Shown: positions 16,152-27,073, counted from the stretch's first letter. The stretch: DNA of 42,844 bases from an uncultured Eubacteriales bacterium (GCA_900542005.1 UQLW01000027.1:1-42844); one strand, 5' to 3'. Notes: generated from the letters alone by a model not told the origin. Numbers and translations are program-made.

Positions 16152-17513
16152 ATGCTGGAGGAAACTGCCGCAGGATTTTTGAAGGAACACGGCCTATGGG
16201 GCCGGGGGGCCGTATGCCTGATGGCTGTCTCCGGGGGCGTTGATTCGGTATCGCTGCTGTGGGCGCTGGCGCAGCTGCGGCCAGCGGCGGGGCTGACGAT
16301 CTACGCGGCGCATCTCAACCACGGCCTGCGGCCGGAGGCAGACAGGGACGAGGCCTTTGTCCGCGGCCTGTGCCAAAGGCTTGGGATCTCCTGCACCGTG
16401 GGCCGCGCGAGGGTTGCGCAGTGGCAGGGCGGCCGCTCGCTGGAGATGGCCGCCCGGGATATCCGGCGTGCCTTTCTGCTGGCCGCCCGGGATGCCTGCG
16501 GGGCCGAGGTCATCTTTACCGCCCATCACGGCGACGATCAGCTGGAAACCATGCTGCTGCGTATGGCCAGGGGAACCTCGCTGACCGGGCTGGCCGGCAT
16601 ACGGCCGGCCGCCGGTGGGGTCGCCCGGCCGCTGCTTATGGCCAGCCGGGCTGAGATTGAAGCCTATGCCCGGGAAAAGGGCCTTTGCTGGGTGGAGGAT
16701 TCCAGCAACCAGGATATAACCATCGAACGCAACCGGATACGGCGGCGGGTTACGCCGGAGCTGACGGCGCTGAATCCCCAATTGATCGGGGCGGTGGGGC
16801 GGCTGAGCCAGCGCTTGCAGCGGGATGAGGATTATATTGCCGCCCAGGCGGCGGAAGCGATCGGTGCCATCGAGAAAATCCCCTGCGGCGTACGCTGGCG
16901 GGTGCGGCCGATGCATCCCGCGCCGATGAGCCGGGTCATGGTCGCCATGATGGACGCCAGCGGCATGACGCAAATCGCTGGCCGCGATGTGGACGCCCTG
17001 ATCCGGCTGGCCGGCGCGCCCCAAGGCGGGCGACTGCAGCTGCCCCAGGGGCGCTGCGCGGGGCTGGAGCATGGCTACCTGATGATTTACCGGACCGATG
17101 CACCGCCCCAGCCGTGGGAGAAGCCGGTGGCCGTGCCCGGTGTCACGCACACGCCCCACGGCGCGTTTGTGGCTACGCTGGTAGCAGAGCGGGGCGAGGA
17201 CGGCGGTTTTATTCAGCATTTCGACGCCGACGCTTTCCCGGCCGGGGCGGTTGCCCGCACACGCCGGCCGGGCGACAGCATCCGGCCGCTGGGCGCGCCG
17301 GGGCAGATGAGCCTGAAGAAGGCGATGAACATGCGGCGGGTGCCATCCATCGCCCGCGCGGGATGGCCCATTTTGGCCTTGGGCCCGCGCGTGCTGTGGG
17401 TGCCGGGCGCCGGCCTGATGGATGACGGGCTTGCCTGCCGTCCGGACACCCGGCGCTGGCTGAAAGTTGTATATCAAGGAGAGGAGCATTCCTATGGCAC
17501 ATATCCACGATGA
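16152..17513 (+). CDS. tilS: tRNA(Ile)-lysidine synthase
   Basis: TilS, 453 residues. It uses ATP and lysine to convert the wobble cytidine of the CAU-anticodon isoleucine tRNA to lysidine, which is essential for AUA decoding. The PP-loop SGGVDS is at residues 27-32. Further landmarks are AAHLNHGLRPEADRDE, FTAHHGDDQLETMLLRMARG and the RNRIRRRVTPEL segment, with a C-terminal domain carrying RRPGDSIRP. The start ATG 16152 follows GGAGG. Its last 20 bases overlap the start of hpt, so the two are probably co-translated. The tilS-hpt-ftsH order is conserved in many Firmicutes. Confidence 0.95.
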   Translation: MLEETAAGFLKEHGLWGRGAVCLMAVSGGVDSVSLLWALAQLRPAAGLTIYAAHLNHGLRPEADRDEAFVRGLCQRLGISCTVGRARVAQWQGGRSLEMAARDIRRAFLLAARDACGAEVIFTAHHGDDQLETMLLRMARGTSLTGLAGIRPAAGGVARPLLMASRAEIEAYAREKGLCWVEDSSNQDITIERNRIRRRVTPELTALNPQLIGAVGRLSQRLQRDEDYIAAQAAEAIGAIEKIPCGVRWRVRPMHPAPMSRVMVAMMDASGMTQIAGRDVDALIRLAGAPQGGRLQLPQGRCAGLEHGYLMIYRTDAPPQPWEKPVAVPGVTHTPHGAFVATLVAERGEDGGFIQHFDADAFPAGAVARTRRPGDSIRPLGAPGQMSLKKAMNMRRVPSIARAGWPILALGPRVLWVPGAGLMDDGLACRPDTRRWLKVVYQGEEHSYGTYPR

Positions 17514-18048
17514 AGATATCGATCACATCCTTTTGACGCAGCAGCAGATTGCAGCCCGGATTCAGGAGCTGGGCGAGCAGATCTCCCGCGATTACTAGGG
17601 GCAGGAGCTGCTGGTGGTGGGCATACTAAAGGGGGCGGTGGTGTTCTATTCCGACCTGATCCGCCAGATCAATCTATCCATGCGGCTGGATTTCATGGTG
17701 GTTTCCAGCTATGGCAGCTCCACCGATTCCAGCGGCGTCGTCCGCATTCTTAAGGACCTTTCCCAGGATATTCAGGGCAAGCATGTGTTGATCGTAGAGG
17801 ATATTCTGGATACGGGATTGACGCTGCATTACCTGACGGAGATATTGAAGCACCGGTCGCCGGCCAGCATCGAGGTGTGCACCCTGATGGACAAGCCGGA
17901 GCGGCGAAGGGCCGATATCCATGCCAAATATATTGGATTTACCATCCCCGACGCCTTTGTGGTGGGGTATGGGCTGGACTATAATGAAAAATACCGGAAT
18001 ATGCCTTCTGTCGGCGTGCTGAAAGAGGAAGTTTATCGGCGTGGGTGA
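17494..18048 (+). pseudogene. hpt: Hypoxanthine phosphoribosyltransferase, interrupted by in-frame TAG
   Basis: Read from ATG 17494 this is a complete 184-codon Hpt frame except for a TAG at 17596-17598 (codon 35), in the segment ISRDY-stop-GQELLVVG. Family members usually have Q, K or A there, so a CAG-to-TAG change is the simplest cause. Everything else is intact: VVGILKGAVVF (pyrophosphate loop), the PRPP motif VLIVEDILDTGLTL and DAFVVGYGLDY. Hpt salvages hypoxanthine and guanine. GTG 17614, 6 bases after AGGAG (17603-17607), could restart translation and yield a 144-residue product lacking the first strand region but keeping both substrate loops. It may be a true null, a sequencing error, or a product made by restart or suppression. 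Neighbouring genes use TAG as a normal stop. Confidence 0.85.
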
Positions 18049-18078
18049 TTGATAGCGCCCGTGCTTTCATGGTATAAT
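18049..18078 (+). promoter_or_regulatory. Promoter of ftsH
   Basis: TTGATA (18049-18054), 18 bases and a perfect TATAAT (18073-18078). It begins immediately after the hpt stop codon. Confidence 0.75.
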
Positions 18079-18115
18079 AGAGAGAATGCTTATATCCACA
18101 AGGAGGATTTGTCAT

Positions 18116-20089
<1,974 letters not shown>

Positions 20090-20134
20090 CGGACGGGCAC
20101 GCCCGCAGGATCGATAGACGGTAACCCCCACGAG

Positions 20135-20158
20135 AAGGCGGCTCCCAGAGCCGCCTTT
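20135..20158 (+). terminator. Hairpin terminator after ftsH
   Basis: AAGGCGGCT (20135-20143) pairs with AGCCGCCTT (20149-20157) around a CCCAG loop. The T-run is short, so read-through into cutC is possible. Confidence 0.6.
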
Positions 20159-20229
20159 GGTTTCAGGCCAGAAAAATGCGCCCGGCAGCGCAAGGCTTGC
20201 GCGGGACGCGGGATAAAGGAGGAGAAACC

Positions 20230-20913
20230 ATGCCCTTACTTGAGATTTGCGTAGGTTCGGTGGCCTCGGCACGGATCGCCCAGCAGGCTGGCGGCGGGCG
20301 GCTGGAGCTATGCGCGGCGCTACAGCTGGGCGGATATACCCCCAGCTGGGGGCTGATGACCGCGGTGCGGGATGCAGTGACGATCCCCATGAACGTCATC
20401 ATCCGCAATATCGCCGACCGGTATGTTTTTACGCCCGATGAGATTGACGTGATGGTGCGGGATATCCGCATGGCCCGGGAGGCGGGGGCTGACGGCGTAG
20501 TCATCGGCGCGCTGACGGCTGACGCCCGGGTGGACATGGAGGCGTGCCTGCCCATGATGGAGGCGGCCAAGGGGCTGCCTGTTACCTTTCACCGCGCCTT
20601 CGATATGGTGGCCGATAAGCGGCAGGGGCTGGAGGATCTGATTAGCCTGGGCTGCGCGCGGGTGCTGACCAGCGCAGGCGCGCCGGTGGTGCCCCAGGGG
20701 ATGGAAGGACTGAAATCGCTGATAGACCAGGCGGCAGACCGGATCATCGTGATGCCCGGCGGCGGGGTGACGGCGAAGAACGCCGCGGATATTGTCCGCA
20801 CCCTGCACAACCGGGAGATGCACGGCACCTTCCGGGCGCCCGGAGCAGCTCCGGCGGCCGATACCAGCATGCAGGAGCTGAGCCAGGCAGTGGAAAGCCT
20901 GCGGGGGCTGTAA
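20230..20913 (+). CDS. cutC: CutC family protein
   Basis: A 227-residue TIM-barrel protein of the CutC family (the copper homeostasis protein, not choline lyase). Landmarks are LEICVGSVASARIAQQAGGGRLELC at the N terminus, GGYTPSWGL, the central VTFHRAFD and the LTSAGAPV and MPGGGVTAKN loops. The link of CutC to copper is weakly supported biochemically, and an enzymatic sugar-related function is plausible. ATG 20230 follows AAAGGAGGAG; the frame is open upstream but lacks a ribosome site. No clear promoter was seen, so it may depend on read-through from ftsH. A terminator follows. Confidence 0.88.
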   Translation: MPLLEICVGSVASARIAQQAGGGRLELCAALQLGGYTPSWGLMTAVRDAVTIPMNVIIRNIADRYVFTPDEIDVMVRDIRMAREAGADGVVIGALTADARVDMEACLPMMEAAKGLPVTFHRAFDMVADKRQGLEDLISLGCARVLTSAGAPVVPQGMEGLKSLIDQAADRIIVMPGGGVTAKNAADIVRTLHNREMHGTFRAPGAAPAADTSMQELSQAVESLRGL

Positions 20914-20994
20914 AGCGCGGGGCGCACGGCCGGCGCGCGGCATGTGGCCAAACAATATGCATTGCGGAAACAAAGCAGGCTTTGTTTTCGTCTT

Positions 20995-21043
20995 AAAGCC
21001 GTACCCCATATCTTGTGCTTTGTAGCGGGGGAGCGGCTTTTTT
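20995..21043 (+). terminator. Terminator after cutC
   Basis: AAAGCCG (20995-21001) pairs with CGGCTTT, with an inner CCCC/GGGG stem separated by a two-by-two internal loop, and runs into TTTTTT. A smaller CAAAGC/GCTTTG hairpin followed by TTTT lies just upstream (20971-20988). Confidence 0.65.
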
Positions 21044-21045
21044 CA

Positions 21046-21074
21046 TTGAAAGCATTGGCCGGTCATGATATAAT
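21046..21074 (+). promoter_or_regulatory. Promoter of the PHP-vanW operon
   Basis: TTGAAA (21046-21051), 17 bases and a perfect TATAAT (21069-21074), starting right after the preceding terminator. Confidence 0.8.
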
Positions 21075-21111
21075 AGCATGCATATGGAGCCGTAGGCAGG
21101 AGGTGTAGAGC

Positions 21112-21987
21112 ATGGTATCGGATCTGCACCTGCATTCGACGGCTTCTGACGGCGAGCTGACGCCGGAACAGGTGGTGGAGCGCGCAAAGGGCAAGGGGAT
21201 TGAATGCATAGCCCTGTCTGACCACGATACGGCGGCGGGCGTGGAGCAGGCGCAGGCGGCGGGCCGGCGGCTGGGCGTGACCGTCTTGCCAGCCATCGAG
21301 CTTTCTGCCGCCTTTGCCGGAGAGCTTCATATCCTTGGCTACGGCCTGGATATCCGCCATGCGGATTTTTGTGCCTTTACCCGCCAGCAGCAGCTCAGAC
21401 GCGCCCAGCGCAACCGGCGGATGGTAGAAGCCCTGCAGCAGGCGGGCCTTGGCATTACAGAGGCAGCTTGCAGGCGCCTTGCCCCCGGCGCCGGTGAAAA
21501 CTGGGGACGCAGCCATATGGCGCGGGCGCTGGTGGAAAAGGGCTGCTGCGCCGATACAAAGGAGGCCTTTGACCGCTACCTGGGATATGGGAAAAGCTGC
21601 TATGTCCCCCGGGAAAAAACGCCCCCGGCGGAATGTATCGGGCTGATCCATCGCTGCGGCGGCCTCGCGGTTCTGGCCCACCCGGGTCTGATCCAGGTGC
21701 CGGAGCATCAGCTTTTTGCCCTGATACATGGCTTGCAGTCCCAGGGCCTGGACGGGCTGGAGGCCTATTATCCCCAGCATAGCCCCAAGCAGGCCGCCCA
21801 ATACGTCCGCATAGCCCGGATGCTGGGGCTGTATGTTACCTATGGAAGCGACTTTCACGGGCCATCCCGGGCGGGGAACGAGATGCTGGCCGGCTGGCTG
21901 ACGCATCGCCCCGAAGGAGATGTAGCAGCGTTTTTGGATCGATTGATGGAGGAAAAAGAGAAGGGAAATGCCCACTCGTTCAAATAA
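21112..21987 (+). CDS. PHP domain phosphoesterase
   Basis: A 291-residue PHP-superfamily metal-dependent phosphoesterase of the YciV/TrpH type. Metal ligands are visible in DLHLHSTASDG (His6, His8, Asp13), ALSDHDT, the Glu of PAIELSA, HILGYG, LAHPG and the late YGSDFHGP. Characterised relatives remove phosphates from nucleoside 3',5'-bisphosphate (pAp) or trim short RNA 5' ends. The exact substrate cannot be read here. The start ATG 21112 is preceded by GGAGGTG. Its last 20 bases overlap the start of the VanW-family gene, indicating coupled translation. Confidence 0.88.
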   Translation: MVSDLHLHSTASDGELTPEQVVERAKGKGIECIALSDHDTAAGVEQAQAAGRRLGVTVLPAIELSAAFAGELHILGYGLDIRHADFCAFTRQQQLRRAQRNRRMVEALQQAGLGITEAACRRLAPGAGENWGRSHMARALVEKGCCADTKEAFDRYLGYGKSCYVPREKTPPAECIGLIHRCGGLAVLAHPGLIQVPEHQLFALIHGLQSQGLDGLEAYYPQHSPKQAAQYVRIARMLGLYVTYGSDFHGPSRAGNEMLAGWLTHRPEGDVAAFLDRLMEEKEKGNAHSFK

Positions 21988-23884
21988 TCACCGCAATACG
22001 CCACGCGACGGCAAGCGGTATCCGGCCGCCCGCCAGGACGCGCCCAGCGCCAGGCGCTACCCGGTTACCCGCGAGGGCTCGTCCGGCGCCCAGGGCAGGC
22101 GAAGCAGCCAGGAGCCCCGGCGCCAGGGGCTGCAGGGCGCTGCAAGCCGGAGCAGACCCGCCCTTCGAGGCGCGCCGGCCCAGGGCCGGGCAACGGGAAC
22201 AGGCGGCCGCGCGCAATCGCCGCGGGGTGGCGCTTCCTATGCAAGGCAGCCCTCGGGAAGCTATAGCCGCGGGGCACGCCCGGCGGGGCGCGCCCCGGTG
22301 AAAGCCAAGACCGGCGGGCGCGGCGGCCCACAGCGGGGCGGCATGCCGCCCAAAAAGCGGAATATGTGGATTCGGCGCTGCATCTTTTTTGCAGCGGTGC
22401 TGGGCGTACTCATTTTCTGGAGCACGCGGTATTATCAGCCCATCCTTGTGCCGGGCGTGCATATTAACGGGATCGATATGTCCGGTAAGACGAGGGATGA
22501 GGCGATTACCCTGCTGGAGCAGCAGATGGAAACGATGAAGGATTCCATCGCCGTTACGCTGAAATATGAGGACCGCTCCTGGGTGCTGACCAAGCAGGAC
22601 TTCGACGTAGACGCCCCCATCGAGTATACGGTCGATCAGGCTATGCTGGTTGCGCGGGAGGGGAACGTATTCAAGCGCATGCTGGATGGATGGGAAGCCC
22701 GGCGCAACAAGCCCAATTACCAGGCATCGCTGGGCGTAGAGGACGCCAACCTGACGGAAAAGATCGCCCAGATCGCGGCGGAGCTGGATGTCCCCGCTAC
22801 GAACGCTACCATCAACTTTGACCCCAACGAGGTGGAATTCACCATCACAGAGGGGTCGCAGGGCCGGGTGCTGGACCAGGAGAGCCTGCGCGAGACGATC
22901 ATGCAGGCGCTGGAAAAGGAGCTTTCCTGCACCATTGAGCTGACCATGCAGACCACAGAGCCAGAGATCACCAAGGCGCAGCTTTCCCAGGCCACGGACC
23001 GGATTTCCTTTTTCGAGACGGAGGTGAACGGTTCGGCAAACCGGATCGACAATGTCAAGCTGGCGCTGGCCCAGTTCAACGGGCTGACCATTGCGCCCGG
23101 GCAGACGGTATCCTTTAACGAGACTACCGGCGAGCGTTCGGCAGATAACGGCTACAAGGAAGCGCCGGGCATCAACGCCGATAAGGGCCTGGAGGATACG
23201 CTGGGCGGGGGAGTCTGCCAGGCCTCCACGACGCTGTATAATGCGGCGCTGATGGCGAATTGCAAGATTGAGGAACGGCATCGTCATTCCTTCCCCTCCA
23301 GCTATGTGAAAAAGGGCTTTGACGCGATGGTGAACTGGCCCAATTCTGATTTTAAGTTTACCAATCAATCCGATTATCCCCTGTTTATCCGTACCTATGT
23401 GGGCGAAAAGGATGGGAAGGTTTACGCGCAGGTTTGGTTTTATGGCAAAAAGCTGGAGAACGGGATTACACTGCAGCGGCAGTCCGTGATTGTGGAGGAG
23501 ACCGAAAAGCCGGAGCCGGAGCTCATTGAGGATACCTCCGGCAAATATGCCGACTATGTAACCTATGACGACGAGGCCTATGTGGCTGTCTCCTCCCGGG
23601 CCGGTATGGTGGTCGAGGCCTACCTGATTACCAAGGACGCCGACGGCAACGAAATTGATAAAAAGCTGCTGTATACGGATCATTTCCCGGCCATTACCGG
23701 CAAGCACTATTACGGAACCGAGAAACGCCCGGCAGGGGAACGTCCGAAGGCGAAGGCCGGCTGCTATCTGCTGCCCCACGCGACCTATGTGCCCCTGGAT
23801 ACGCCCAAGCCCACCTCGACCCCGCGCCCGGACCCGACGCCCGAGCCGGATGCGAGCGAACCGGATACCCCCAATGAAGAGTAA
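21968..23884 (+). CDS. VanW family protein with disordered cytoplasmic tail
   Basis: A membrane protein of 638 residues. Residues 1-133 are low complexity, rich in Arg, Gly, Pro, Ala and Ser, and strongly basic, and should stay in the cytoplasm as an unstructured tail. One membrane segment follows (about 136-152). The external part has repeated YoaR/PG4-type domains (VHINGIDMSGKT opens the first) and the VanW domain (PGQTVSFNETTGERS, GGGVCQASTTLYNAAL, RHRHSFPSSYV). It ends with a Pro/Thr/Asp-rich tail (KPTSTPRPDPTPEPD). VanW-YoaR proteins are common in Clostridia with probable cell-wall roles, but no defined reaction is known. It overlaps the PHP gene upstream by 20 bases. Confidence 0.9.
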   Translation: MPTRSNNHRNTPRDGKRYPAARQDAPSARRYPVTREGSSGAQGRRSSQEPRRQGLQGAASRSRPALRGAPAQGRATGTGGRAQSPRGGASYARQPSGSYSRGARPAGRAPVKAKTGGRGGPQRGGMPPKKRNMWIRRCIFFAAVLGVLIFWSTRYYQPILVPGVHINGIDMSGKTRDEAITLLEQQMETMKDSIAVTLKYEDRSWVLTKQDFDVDAPIEYTVDQAMLVAREGNVFKRMLDGWEARRNKPNYQASLGVEDANLTEKIAQIAAELDVPATNATINFDPNEVEFTITEGSQGRVLDQESLRETIMQALEKELSCTIELTMQTTEPEITKAQLSQATDRISFFETEVNGSANRIDNVKLALAQFNGLTIAPGQTVSFNETTGERSADNGYKEAPGINADKGLEDTLGGGVCQASTTLYNAALMANCKIEERHRHSFPSSYVKKGFDAMVNWPNSDFKFTNQSDYPLFIRTYVGEKDGKVYAQVWFYGKKLENGITLQRQSVIVEETEKPEPELIEDTSGKYADYVTYDDEAYVAVSSRAGMVVEAYLITKDADGNEIDKKLLYTDHFPAITGKHYYGTEKRPAGERPKAKAGCYLLPHATYVPLDTPKPTSTPRPDPTPEPDASEPDTPNEE

Positions 23885-23922
23885 GTTCTATTTAAAGCAA
23901 CGATAAAAAGGAGGCTACGACA

Positions 23923-24780
23923 ATGAGCAACTTCAAGGTAGGTATGCTGACTGACGGCTTTAAGCTGGATCTGCGCAGCGGCATTGCCAAGGCGGCCAGC
24001 CTGGGCGCCAAGGGCGTGCAGGTCTATGCGGTGGAGGGAGAAATGCACTACAGCAACCTTTCCGCCCAGGCCCGCAAGGATCTTCTGCATTATACCCAGG
24101 ATCAGGGATTGGTTTTTTCCGCCCTCTGCGGCGATCCTGGCGGCCATGGCTTTGCGGTGAAGGAGGAAAACCCCGCCCGGGTGGAGATGAGCAAGCGCAT
24201 TCTGGATCTGGCGCTGGATCTGGAGTGCAATGTGGTGACCACCCACATTGGCTGCGTGCCGGAAACCTTCGACAACGAGACCTATGAGGCCATGGCTTCC
24301 GCCTGCGGCCAGATGAGCGAATACGCCAATTCGATGGGCGGCCACTTTGCCATTGAAACCGGTCCGGAGCCCTCCGACCTGCTGCGCCGCTTCCTGGATA
24401 CGCTGCCGGGTAAGGGCGTTGGCGTCAACTTTGACCCTGCCAATCTGGCCATGGTCATTGGGGAGGATATCCCGCAGGCCGTGCGTAACCTGGGCCCCTA
24501 TATCGTCCATACCCACGCCAAGGACGGCCGTATGCTTCGCAAGGGAAGGCGCGAGGTGATCTACGGCGTATTTGCCGAGGAGGGCATTGAAAGCCTGGGC
24601 AAGGAGCCCTATTTCATCGAAACGCCGCTGGGCCAGGGCTCCGTGCCCTGGAAGGAATACCTGGCCGCGCTGGAGGAGGTCGGTTACCATGGCTTCCTGA
24701 CCATTGAGCGCGAGCTGGGGGCCGATCCGGCCGCCGATATGGCGATGGCGGTCGGCTTCCTGGAAAACCTGATTGGATAA
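23923..24780 (+). CDS. Sugar phosphate isomerase/epimerase (TIM barrel)
   Basis: A 285-residue protein of the xylose-isomerase-like TIM-barrel family (Pfam PF01261). Probable metal and substrate residues lie in TTHIGCVP, AIETGPE (Glu), NFDPANLAM (Asp), VHTHAKDG (His) and PYFIETPLGQGSVPW (Glu). Relatives include inosose, hydroxypyruvate and ketose epimerases, so the substrate is open. The start ATG follows AAAAGGAGG. It lies 38 bases after the VanW-family gene on the same strand with no clear promoter between, so they may be cotranscribed despite unrelated functions. Confidence 0.85.
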   Translation: MSNFKVGMLTDGFKLDLRSGIAKAASLGAKGVQVYAVEGEMHYSNLSAQARKDLLHYTQDQGLVFSALCGDPGGHGFAVKEENPARVEMSKRILDLALDLECNVVTTHIGCVPETFDNETYEAMASACGQMSEYANSMGGHFAIETGPEPSDLLRRFLDTLPGKGVGVNFDPANLAMVIGEDIPQAVRNLGPYIVHTHAKDGRMLRKGRREVIYGVFAEEGIESLGKEPYFIETPLGQGSVPWKEYLAALEEVGYHGFLTIERELGADPAADMAMAVGFLENLIG

Positions 24781-24795
24781 ACCGAAAAAAGACAG

Positions 24796-24818
24796 GGCCC
24801 CGCGAAGAACGGGGCCTT
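24796..24818 (+). terminator. Weak terminator-like hairpin
   Basis: GGCCCCG (24796-24802) pairs with CGGGGCC (24810-24816), followed only by TTCCC. Termination is probably incomplete. Confidence 0.4.
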
Positions 24819-24836
24819 CCCTATAAGGAGGCGTCC

Positions 24837-26018
24837 ATGCAATATAGACCGATCCATCGCGAGGAGTGGGAGGCTGCCGAGCGCATCAGCTCCATCGCGT
24901 TCTGGTATCCGATCGATCCGGCAAAGATCCGCGAAAGCGTGGAGAAGGATCCCGATATGACCCACGCGACCACAAGGGCGGCGATCGACGAGCAGGGCAA
25001 GCTGGTGGCCAAAATTGAGCTTATCCCCTTCCAAATCTGGTTTGACGGCCAGCAGGCGGGGATGGGCGGCATTGGCGGGGTGGCCTCCCGGCCGGAAACG
25101 CGCCGGGGCGGGCATATCCGCCGCCTGATGACGGACGCGCTGGCGGAGATGAACGAACAGGGTATGACCTTTTCCTACCTGTATCCCTTCAGCTATGCCT
25201 TTTATGGCAAATTCGGCTATGACCCCAGCGCGGGCTTTGCCCGCATCACCGCTCCCCTGGAGCCACTGCTGGCCTGCCCGGTGGAGGGCGAGCTGACCGA
25301 GTATTATCCCGGCGAGCCGGTTGCGCCCTTTATGCAGGTCTATGATGCCTTTGCCCAAAGCAGGAACCTGCTGGTGGTACGGGATGAAGCGCGCTTTAAG
25401 AACCACCTGAAGCACGACCCAGAGGCTTCAGGCGTCTTTACCTGGCTGTACCGGTCGGCGGACGGGACGCCTAAGGGATACATCACCTATACCCAGGGCC
25501 CCGACAACGGCATGGATGTGAAGGACATGGCCTGGACAGACAAGGAAGGGCTCATGGGCCTGATGGGCCTGCTGGGCCGCTTCACCGGTAACAAGGAGCG
25601 GGTGCGGATGCCCGTGCTTCCGGGTTTTGTCCCCGAGGTGTTCTGGAAGAATCTCTATGTGATCAAGAGCGAGGAGCAGTTCGGCGGGATGAACCGCATT
25701 GTGAATGCCGAACGCGCCTTTGCGCTGTGCCATAAGCCTTGGTTTGCCGGTTCCTGCATCGTGGAGGTGCAGGATGCGACCTGCCCATGGAATACGGGCA
25801 GCTACCGGATCGAGTGGGACGCGGACGGCCAGCAGGTAACTCGTACCCAGCAGCCGGGTGATATTGCCCTCACAGCCAACGCGCTTTCAGCCATGGTAAC
25901 CGGGCGGCTTACCCTTCAGGAGCTGGGCATGCTGGATCAGGTGGAGATCCGCGGCAACGAGACCATGCTGCAGGCCCTCTTCCCCCGTAAGGGCAGCTGC
26001 ATCCAGGACTACTTCTAG
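24837..26018 (+). CDS. Eis-like GNAT acetyltransferase
   Basis: A 393-residue protein with the Eis architecture: an N-terminal GNAT domain, a second GNAT-like domain and a C-terminal SCP2-like domain. Visible are the acetyl-CoA segment GGVASRPETRRGGHIRRLM, the following FSYLYPFSYAFYGKFGYD and a C terminus ending in Phe (IQDYF). In Eis proteins the terminal carboxylate takes part in catalysis. Mycobacterial Eis acetylates aminoglycosides at several positions; most Firmicute homologues have no known substrate. ATG follows AAGGAGG. A strong bidirectional terminator follows the stop. Confidence 0.88.
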   Translation: MQYRPIHREEWEAAERISSIAFWYPIDPAKIRESVEKDPDMTHATTRAAIDEQGKLVAKIELIPFQIWFDGQQAGMGGIGGVASRPETRRGGHIRRLMTDALAEMNEQGMTFSYLYPFSYAFYGKFGYDPSAGFARITAPLEPLLACPVEGELTEYYPGEPVAPFMQVYDAFAQSRNLLVVRDEARFKNHLKHDPEASGVFTWLYRSADGTPKGYITYTQGPDNGMDVKDMAWTDKEGLMGLMGLLGRFTGNKERVRMPVLPGFVPEVFWKNLYVIKSEEQFGGMNRIVNAERAFALCHKPWFAGSCIVEVQDATCPWNTGSYRIEWDADGQQVTRTQQPGDIALTANALSAMVTGRLTLQELGMLDQVEIRGNETMLQALFPRKGSCIQDYF

Positions 26019-26040
26019 CTAGAAAAAATAAGACAGAAAA

Positions 26041-26072
26041 AGAAGGCTTGCCGCAGGCAGGCCTTCTTTTTT
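26041..26072. terminator. Bidirectional terminator between convergent genes
   Basis: AGAAGGC plus TTGCC (26041-26052) pairs with GGCAG plus GCCTTCT (26056-26067), 12 pairs around GCA, followed by TTTTT on the plus strand. On the minus strand the stem is followed by TTTTTCTGTCTTATTTTTTC, so it also serves the converging gene. Confidence 0.88.
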
Positions 26073-26098
26073 GCTTAGGACGCTATGGGGACGCAGGG

Positions 26099-27073
26099 CT
26101 ACACCCTATCCCAGAAATAGCGCACAGTATCCAGGCAGTATTCTGTAGCCGCCGTATGCTCCTCCATGCCCTCGAATTCGATGGAGATTTCCTTGTCATA
26201 TCCGGCTGCCTTGATGATCCCGAGAATGCGCGGGATATCCATATCGCCCTGGCCCAGGATGGCGCCGCGCAGGATGTGGTTTTTGCTGGCTGTTCCCACA
26301 TATCCCAGCGAAAGGGGGAGCTTGCGGTATTCCTCCGGCGTGGTGGGCCGCGTAGCCGGGCCCTTTGTCGGGCCGTCCACATACATGCCGCGCTGAGGCA
26401 GCATACGGTCATAGCGGCGGATATAGAAATCCTTCATATGGATCATATCGGCGTATTTTACCGCCTTGGCCACGGCCGTCAAGGGATCGTCATCGACGCA
26501 TAGATAATTTCCCACGTCTACGGTGAGGCCGATATTGGGACGGCCGGCGGCGAGCAGCAGCCGGATAAGCCGGTCAGCGCCGTTGACATACAGGCCATGG
26601 TTTTCCAGCGTGGTGCTCATGCCCAGGGAGGCGGCATAGTCGGCCAGCTCCTGGATGGCCTGGACAAAGACGGGAAAATCCTGCTCAAACTGCTCCGGCG
26701 TATTCAGCCCCTGGGGATGCTGGCCGCTGCAGGTATCATGGCGCATCTTCCGGATACCGAGGGCGTGGCAGATATCCATGTATTTTTCAATGCGGGCGAT
26801 CTCCTCCCGCCGCTGCTGCTCGGTCGGCTTAATGACGCAGGCGTTGAGTGAAAAGGCGGAAAGCGGCATCCCCACCTTTTCCGCATGATTACGGATGCTC
26901 TCCACATAGGCCATATCCACCTCGCCGCTGTCCTTGAGAAGCGGCAGGCCAAAGGGGACAAGCTCCAGATGGGCGGCGCCGTGGGCCTTGGCCCAATCGA
27001 TGACGTCGTAAATCGTCATCTGGCCCCGGAAAAGATAGGGCGACAGGCAATAGCTGCTGATACCAAGCTTCAT
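26099..27073 (-). CDS. Sugar phosphate isomerase/epimerase (TIM barrel)
   Basis: A 324-residue xylose-isomerase-like TIM-barrel protein, only distantly similar to the one at 23923-24780. Landmarks are GISSYCLSPYLFRG, HLELVPFGLP, a HDTCSG loop, TTLENHGLY (Glu), LTVDVGNYLC (Asp), DMIHMKDFYIRR (His) and ISIEFEGMEE (Glu), giving a full set of metal ligands. This sub-type often sits near oxidoreductases for inositol-like or keto sugars; none is adjacent here. ATG follows GAGAGGAG at 8 bases. It is monocistronic with its own promoter. Confidence 0.88.
   Translation of the reverse strand: MKLGISSYCLSPYLFRGQMTIYDVIDWAKAHGAAHLELVPFGLPLLKDSGEVDMAYVESIRNHAEKVGMPLSAFSLNACVIKPTEQQRREEIARIEKYMDICHALGIRKMRHDTCSGQHPQGLNTPEQFEQDFPVFVQAIQELADYAASLGMSTTLENHGLYVNGADRLIRLLLAAGRPNIGLTVDVGNYLCVDDDPLTAVAKAVKYADMIHMKDFYIRRYDRMLPQRGMYVDGPTKGPATRPTTPEEYRKLPLSLGYVGTASKNHILRGAILGQGDMDIPRILGIIKAAGYDKEISIEFEGMEEHTAATEYCLDTVRYFWDRV

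Noticed and set aside
17596..17598. TAG as a recoded sense codon (pyrrolysine or suppressor)
   Set aside because: prfC, uxaC, srtB and the phosphotransferase gene all end in TAG at the expected family length, and no recoding genes are visible.
21980..23779. A 599-codon open frame on the minus strand
   Set aside because: It lies entirely opposite the VanW-family gene, has no family motifs and follows from the GC-rich codon pattern of the real gene.
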